From positions 1 to 55,957 of the forward strand of contig CAIZMB010000021.1 in NCBI GenBank assembly GCA_903933935.1: a stretch of DNA of 55,957 nucleotides. The letters run 5' to 3'. The position numbers and the translations under genes were made by a program. This DNA is from an uncultured Cytophagaceae bacterium. Lineage in GTDB: Bacteria; Bacteroidota; Bacteroidia; Cytophagales; Spirosomataceae. Below, in pieces: positions 51,733 through 55,957 of this stretch. The number at the start of each line of letters is the position of its first letter. Within the stretch, counting starts at the first letter, position 1. The notes beneath the pieces are model-generated. The model was not told where the DNA came from. It saw only the letters and a list, made by a program, of their open reading frames with translations, and made no database searches.

Positions 51733-54561
51733 CTAAAGTTCTTTTTTCAAAAATCTACCCGTATGGCTATTTTTAGCTTTGGCCACTTGCTCTGGTGTCC
51801 CCGAAATAAGCAATTGGCCCCCAGCATTTCCTCCTTCTGGCCCCATATCTATAATATAATCCGACACTTTAATCACATCCATATTATGTTCAATGACCAA
51901 AATTGTATTCCCCTTGTTCACCAGTTTTTGCAAGACATCTAAGAGTAATTTTACATCTTGAAAATGTAATCCAGTGGTAGGTTCGTCTAACACATACAGC
52001 GTTTTACCCGTGTCTTTTTTTGACAATTCTTCCGCAAGTTTAACCCTTTGCGCCTCTCCTCCTGATAAGGTAGTTGCATGCTGTCCTAACGTGATATAAC
52101 CTAAACCTACCTCAGCCAAAGTTTGTACCCGACGGAAAATACGGGGTTGATGTTCAAAAAAATCGAGCGCTTGTTCTACCGTCATATCGAGTACATCTGA
52201 AATCGATTTCCCCTTGAAACGAACTTCTAAGGTTTCGCGATTAAACCTTTTTCCCTTACATGTTTCGCATTCAACGAATACGTCGGGTAAAAACTCCATT
52301 TCAATTTTTTTTCTACCCGCTCCTTCGCAACCTTCGCAGCGTCCCCCTTTAACATTAAAACTAAATCGACCTGCCTTATAGCCTCGAATTTTAGATTCAG
52401 GTAATTCACAATATAAAGTCCTGATATCTGTATACATATTGGTATAGGTAGCCGGATTTGAACGAGGGGTCCGACCGATGGGCGATTGGTCAACCTCGAT
52501 AACTTTATCGATAAATTCCAAGCCCGTAATCGACTTAAAAGGCAAAGGTTCACGTTTGGTTCGATCAAAAAATTGTTTCAATTTCAACACCAAGGTGTCG
52601 TGAATTAAAGTAGATTTGCCTGATCCTGAAACACCAGTAACTGTGATAAATTTCCCCAATGGAAATTCAACGCTTACATTTTTTAAATTATTTCCGTGCG
52701 CCCCTTTTAGCACAATGGAATTCCCGTTCCCAGTTCTACGAACCGTTGGCGCTACAATTCTCAAAGCTCCATTTAGGTATTTGGCTGTAGGCGTTCCTAA
52801 TTTTAAAAATTCTGAAGGACTTCCAAAACCAACCACATGGCCACCATGTCTCCCTGCTCCAGGTCCTATATCCAAAATATAATCGGACTCAAGCATCATG
52901 TCTTTGTCATGTTCGACGACAAGCACCGAATTTCCTAAGTCGCGTAAATCTTTTAAGGCTAAAATCAACTTTTCATTATCACGCTGATGCAAACCTATGG
53001 AGGGTTCATCCATGATATAAAGCACTCCGACTAATTGCGTTCCTATTTGGGTTGCCAAACGAATACGTTGGGATTCCCCACCGGACAAACTTTTCATCGG
53101 TCGGTCTAGCGTTAAATAGGTAAGTCCTATTTGTGTCAAAAACCCAATTCTTTTTTTAATTTCTTTCAATACCTCTGTCGCAATTTGTTTTTGTCGGTCT
53201 GAAATTCTTTCCTCCAAATCAGAAAACCACTCGGCCAAATCACTCACATCCATTTGGGCTAATTCGCCTATATGCTTACCATCGATTTTAAAATGTAAAG
53301 ACTCTTTTTTCAATCGAAATCCTTCACAATCCGGACAAATTTTTATCTCTAAAAAATCCTTCAGCCAATCTTGCGTTTTTTCAGATCCGTTATCTTGTTG
53401 GCGCTTCAGAAAATTAATTATTCCGTCATATTTAGTACTCCACTCGGTACCCACATATTTTTTTGAAGGCACAGGAACAGGTTCATCCGTCCCATACAAC
53501 ATAATTTCGACAGCTTCCCTTGGGAATTTAGCGATGGGTGTAGCTAAGCCGACGGAATAAGGCTTTAATAAGACCTCTAATTGTTTGAAAATCCAGAGCT
53601 CCCGATATTCCCCTATGGGTGCAATAGCTCCCCGAATGATGCTGAGGGATGGATCTGGAATGACAGATTCTTCGGTGATTTCTTCCACAACTCCCAAGCC
53701 ATTGCAACAAGGACATGCACCATAAGGACTATTAAAAGAGAAGGAATTAGGAGCCGGTTCGTCATAGGATAAACCTGTTTTGGGGTCCATCAGGGTTTGG
53801 GAGAAATAATGTAATTTGCCCAACTCATCCAGGACAAAGACTTGGCCTTTGCCTATGTTCATGGCCGTCTGCAATGATTGTGAAATTCGAAGTCGTTCGG
53901 TATCTGAAACGATAAGTCTGTCCACCACAACTTCTACATCATGTACCTTAAATCGGTCTAATTGCATTTTAGGAACCAGATCCATCACTTCGCCATCTAT
54001 ACGAACTTTGGTATATCCCCATTTAGCTATTTGAACAAAAAGTTCTCGGTAATGTCCCTTGCGCCCTTTCACCAGTGGGGCTAAAAACCACACTTTAGAG
54101 GAAGAGAATTGACTCATTAAAGTCGATATAATTTGATCCACCGACTGCTTGACCATGCGTTCGCCGGATAGATATGAAAAAGCATCTGAAGCCCTAGCAA
54201 AAAGCAAGCGCATAAAATCGTAAATCTCTGTTGTGGTTCCTACGGTAGATCGCGGATTTTTAGAAGTTGTCTTCTGTTCAATGGATATGACGGGAGATAA
54301 TCCATTGATTTTATCCACGTCTGGACGTTCCATATTACCTAAAAATGAACGAGCATAGGCAGAAAAACTTTCCATGTAACGTCTTTGGCCTTCTGCATAA
54401 ATGGTATCAAAGGCCAGCGAAGATTTTCCGGAGCCAGAAATTCCAGTAATAACGACTAGCTGGTTCCGGGGAATGGATACGTCAATGTTTTTTAGATTAT
54501 GTTCACGCGCACCCAACACCTCAATGTGAGAAAAACCGGTTAAATCTTTGGGTTGCTGCAT
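51733..54561 (-). CDS. uvrA: Excinuclease ABC subunit A
   Basis: 942 residues from the ATG at 54559-54561; an in-frame extension to 54627 would run into a terminator and is rejected. UvrA finds bulky DNA lesions and loads UvrB. Two ABC ATPase halves: [20 protein letters not shown] and [15 protein letters not shown] for Walker [13 protein letters not shown] and [12 protein letters not shown] signatures. Zinc fingers: CPCCNGLG...CPDCEGF region and CEGCEGAG...CETCKGKRF. Promoter element TACCTTTG lies 22 bases upstream. Confidence 0.97.
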   Translation of the reverse strand: MQQPKDLTGFSHIEVLGAREHNLKNIDVSIPRNQLVVITGISGSGKSSLAFDTIYAEGQRRYMESFSAYARSFLGNMERPDVDKINGLSPVISIEQKTTSKNPRSTVGTTTEIYDFMRLLFARASDAFSYLSGERMVKQSVDQIISTLMSQFSSSKVWFLAPLVKGRKGHYRELFVQIAKWGYTKVRIDGEVMDLVPKMQLDRFKVHDVEVVVDRLIVSDTERLRISQSLQTAMNIGKGQVFVLDELGKLHYFSQTLMDPKTGLSYDEPAPNSFSFNSPYGACPCCNGLGVVEEITEESVIPDPSLSIIRGAIAPIGEYRELWIFKQLEVLLKPYSVGLATPIAKFPREAVEIMLYGTDEPVPVPSKKYVGTEWSTKYDGIINFLKRQQDNGSEKTQDWLKDFLEIKICPDCEGFRLKKESLHFKIDGKHIGELAQMDVSDLAEWFSDLEERISDRQKQIATEVLKEIKKRIGFLTQIGLTYLTLDRPMKSLSGGESQRIRLATQIGTQLVGVLYIMDEPSIGLHQRDNEKLILALKDLRDLGNSVLVVEHDKDMMLESDYILDIGPGAGRHGGHVVGFGSPSEFLKLGTPTAKYLNGALRIVAPTVRRTGNGNSIVLKGAHGNNLKNVSVEFPLGKFITVTGVSGSGKSTLIHDTLVLKLKQFFDRTKREPLPFKSITGLEFIDKVIEVDQSPIGRTPRSNPATYTNMYTDIRTLYCELPESKIRGYKAGRFSFNVKGGRCEGCEGAGRKKIEMEFLPDVFVECETCKGKRFNRETLEVRFKGKSISDVLDMTVEQALDFFEHQPRIFRRVQTLAEVGLGYITLGQHATTLSGGEAQRVKLAEELSKKDTGKTLYVLDEPTTGLHFQDVKLLLDVLQKLVNKGNTILVIEHNMDVIKVSDYIIDMGPEGGNAGGQLLISGTPEQVAKAKNSHTGRFLKKEL

Positions 54562-54583
54562 ATGAAAAATCAGATATAATTCG

Positions 54584-54591
54584 CAAAGGTA
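54584..54591 (-). promoter_or_regulatory. Candidate -7 element of uvrA, overlapping the preceding terminator's U-tract end
   Basis: Minus strand TACCTTTG (identical to the greA element). It begins directly after TTTTTTTG of the terminator of the TonB-receptor gene, and 22 bases before the uvrA ATG. A -33 region would lie inside the terminator stem. Confidence 0.4.
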
Positions 54592-54592
54592 C

Positions 54593-54625
54593 AAAAAAAG
54601 AGGCTGTCCTTTTAGGGACAGCCTC
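54593..54625 (-). terminator. Intrinsic terminator of the TonB-dependent receptor gene
   Basis: A 10-bp G+C-rich stem (54616-54625 with 54600-54609, GAGGCTGTCC half) with a 6-base loop, followed on the minus strand by seven T. It lies 20 bases after the receptor stop codon. Confidence 0.92.
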
Positions 54626-54645
54626 AAGATAATTTTATATGATTC

Positions 54646-55957
54646 TTACTTGTTCAATAACTGATCAAACGTTAAAGAAACATAATAAATACTTCCAACC
54701 GTTGGGTTAGCCCATCCAGTTGTATAAGCAGCACCTAATAAATTAGAACCACCTACTTTCAAAATAGTCTTCATCGCAGATAATTTCTTGCTAACCTGAG
54801 CATCTAACGTATGGAAAGCAGGAATTAAACTTTGTTGGGATTGATTAACTACTTGGTTTACAATCGACGATTGCCAAACAAATTGATCTTGGTATCTCCA
54901 AACAGTACTGAATCCCCAACCAGAACCACCGATGTTACGGTTTCCTAAAGTAACGTTTGTACGATAGTTAGGTGTGTTAAAGGCTAATTGATAATCCACT
55001 AAACCGCCATTATCTTTAACTGCGTTATATGAAACGTTTGATCCTAAAGTCCAGTTAGATCCTAATTGGTAATCTAAACTTAAACCCCATCCGTTTGTAA
55101 CTACCTCATTTTGAACATTAGAAGGGAAAGAGTATACTTTATTTCCTACCACTGTTGCATCATTGTGCTGAGAAGGTAATTGAACGACAACCATGCCTGC
55201 TGAGAAATTAGTAAAGTTTGATTGGTAGATATAGAAATCAGCTAATAACTTATCTCCTAAGAACCCTTTGTAACCTAATTCAACTGTTTGAACTTGCTCT
55301 GGCTTCCAAGCTTTAGCTGTGTAAACCTCAGGCTTTCCTGCTAGCACAGATTGTAATGTAAAAGAGTTCCCAGATAACTTATAACGATCTTGAACCACTG
55401 GAAGACCTCCTAGCAAACGAGCTGACGGAGTATTTAAGTTGATATACTGATCTTGTGTCGTTGGAATACGGAAACCTGTTTGATAAGAAGCACGGAAATT
55501 AGAACGTCCTTGTGTCAAAACCCCCGTCAAACGTGGGCTAAATTGGCCTTCAAAGTTTTCGTTTTTGTCATAGCGCATAGAACCCGTTAATTTGAATTTA
55601 TCCGCAAACATCTTTTTACCTACTTGAATGTATCCACCAAATTCGTTGATCGTAAACTCACTACCATCAGCTTTCAAGGCAAACAAAGAACCCTCTGAGT
55701 TTAAAGCGTATACTTGATAACTAGCTCCCACAATCATTTCTAATTTCTTGTTTAACTTCTCAGTGAAGTTATACATTCCTTCATAATGATATAAAGCTGA
55801 CTTATCTGTGAATTTAGCTCCAGCAGGAAGTGGCTTGTTTTTGATGGCTGCTACGGCTTCATTAAATGCGGCTGTTCCCGGAACTAATCTTCTTCCACCA
55901 TCAGCAGTTAAACGAGCTGCATCATGATAAGCAGCAAATTTTCCTTGTGTATTTGCA
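54646..55957 (-). CDS. TonB-dependent receptor, C-terminal beta-barrel (5' end outside window)
   Basis: The frame stays open from the TAA at 54646 to the window end, giving about 437 residues; the ATG at 55776 is internal, not the start. Alternating aromatic and small residues in strands with turns such as FSPRLTGVLTQGRSNFRASYQTGFRIPTTQ, LGYKGFLGDKLLADFYIYQS and the closing YYVSLTFDQ are typical of the last strands of an outer-membrane TonB-dependent transporter. The plug, signal peptide and any SusD partner lie outside, so the ligand cannot be told. A strong terminator follows. Confidence 0.88.
   Translation of the reverse strand, partial: ANTQGKFAAYHDAARLTADGGRRLVPGTAAFNEAVAAIKNKPLPAGAKFTDKSALYHYEGMYNFTEKLNKKLEMIVGASYQVYALNSEGSLFALKADGSEFTINEFGGYIQVGKKMFADKFKLTGSMRYDKNENFEGQFSPRLTGVLTQGRSNFRASYQTGFRIPTTQDQYINLNTPSARLLGGLPVVQDRYKLSGNSFTLQSVLAGKPEVYTAKAWKPEQVQTVELGYKGFLGDKLLADFYIYQSNFTNFSAGMVVVQLPSQHNDATVVGNKVYSFPSNVQNEVVTNGWGLSLDYQLGSNWTLGSNVSYNAVKDNGGLVDYQLAFNTPNYRTNVTLGNRNIGGSGWGFSTVWRYQDQFVWQSSIVNQVVNQSQQSLIPAFHTLDAQVSKKLSAMKTILKVGGSNLLGAAYTTGWANPTVGSIYYVSLTFDQLLNK

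Noticed and set aside
52227-52568. 113-codon minus-strand frame inside uvrA
   Set aside because: Same strand as uvrA but a different frame, within the zinc-finger coding region.
54562-54627. 22-codon N-terminal extension of uvrA
   Set aside because: It would translate through the preceding gene's terminator and promoter element; the ATG at 54561 gives the family N-terminus.
1-55957. Mobile elements, prophage, CRISPR, toxin-antitoxin or defence genes, tRNA/rRNA genes
   Set aside because: I read all intergenic spaces and coding products and saw no transposase, integrase, repeat-spacer array, defence-type protein or tRNA cloverleaf pattern.

Overview
This is chromosomal DNA from a member of the Bacteroidota, most likely a Cytophagales-type aerobe. 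The evidence is the AT-rich composition (around 40% G+C by eye), a type IX secretion (T9SS) C-terminal sorting domain, a BatA-type membrane protein, a DUF4834 protein, bacillithiol synthesis (bshA), a TonB-dependent receptor, scarce Shine-Dalgarno signals, and recurrent TAnnTTTG promoter elements. Species cannot be named from the sequence alone. Nearly every base is coding. I see no tRNA, rRNA, CRISPR array, insertion sequence, integrase or prophage, and no non-coding gap longer than about 225 bp.

Layout, left to right. (1) 1-3.4 kb: 3' end of a YggS/PLPBP gene, a BatA-domain protein and greA with a hairpin-containing leader. (2) 3.4-8.3 kb: fmt, then a minus-strand operon purK-purE-LysM protein-M15 peptidase, then a DUF6580 membrane protein. 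(3) 8.3-17.0 kb: a minus-strand division and cell-wall (dcw) run rsmH-ftsL-ftsI-murE-mraY continuing into aroA and an amidohydrolase; mraZ, murF, murD, ftsW and the rest of the usual cluster are absent here. (4) 17.1-23.5 kb: an exported TlpA-like thioredoxin with a PAP2 phosphatase, NhaD, an aspartate-type aminotransferase and an MsbA-like ABC exporter. (5) 23.6-28.0 kb: three GT2 glycosyltransferases, two of them at the end of a minus-strand operon that begins with a T9SS-sorted protein and then encodes complex I subunits NuoB and NuoC.

(6) 28.0-33.1 kb: recG, yqgE, folK, bshA and purN, alternating in strand. (7) 33.1-39.0 kb: a tripartite RND efflux operon (adaptor-pump-TolC) preceded by a small exported protein. 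(8) 39.0-45.2 kb: carB without its C-terminal regulatory domain, DUF4834, a small acidic protein, folA-moaE, a LuxE-like acyl-protein synthetase and a lipoprotein. (9) 45.2-51.6 kb: a membrane-anchored protein with a propeller-like exported half and an apparent winged-helix cytoplasmic tail, a phosphatidylserine decarboxylase, and an operon of two Fe-S electron-transfer proteins with an alpha/beta hydrolase, a conserved unknown and a free-methionine-sulfoxide reductase. (10) 51.7-55.96 kb: uvrA and the 3' end of a TonB-dependent receptor.

Most genes are housekeeping (nucleotide, folate and wall synthesis, repair, respiration, envelope). I did not find a convincing new defence or mobile system. 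The less ordinary signals are a probable attenuator ahead of greA, the propeller-TM-HTH protein, the T9SS-nuoBC-glycosyltransferase operon, paired dyads ahead of the efflux operon, terminators fused to the next promoter or start, and five convergent gene pairs whose two stop codons lie in one shared tetranucleotide.
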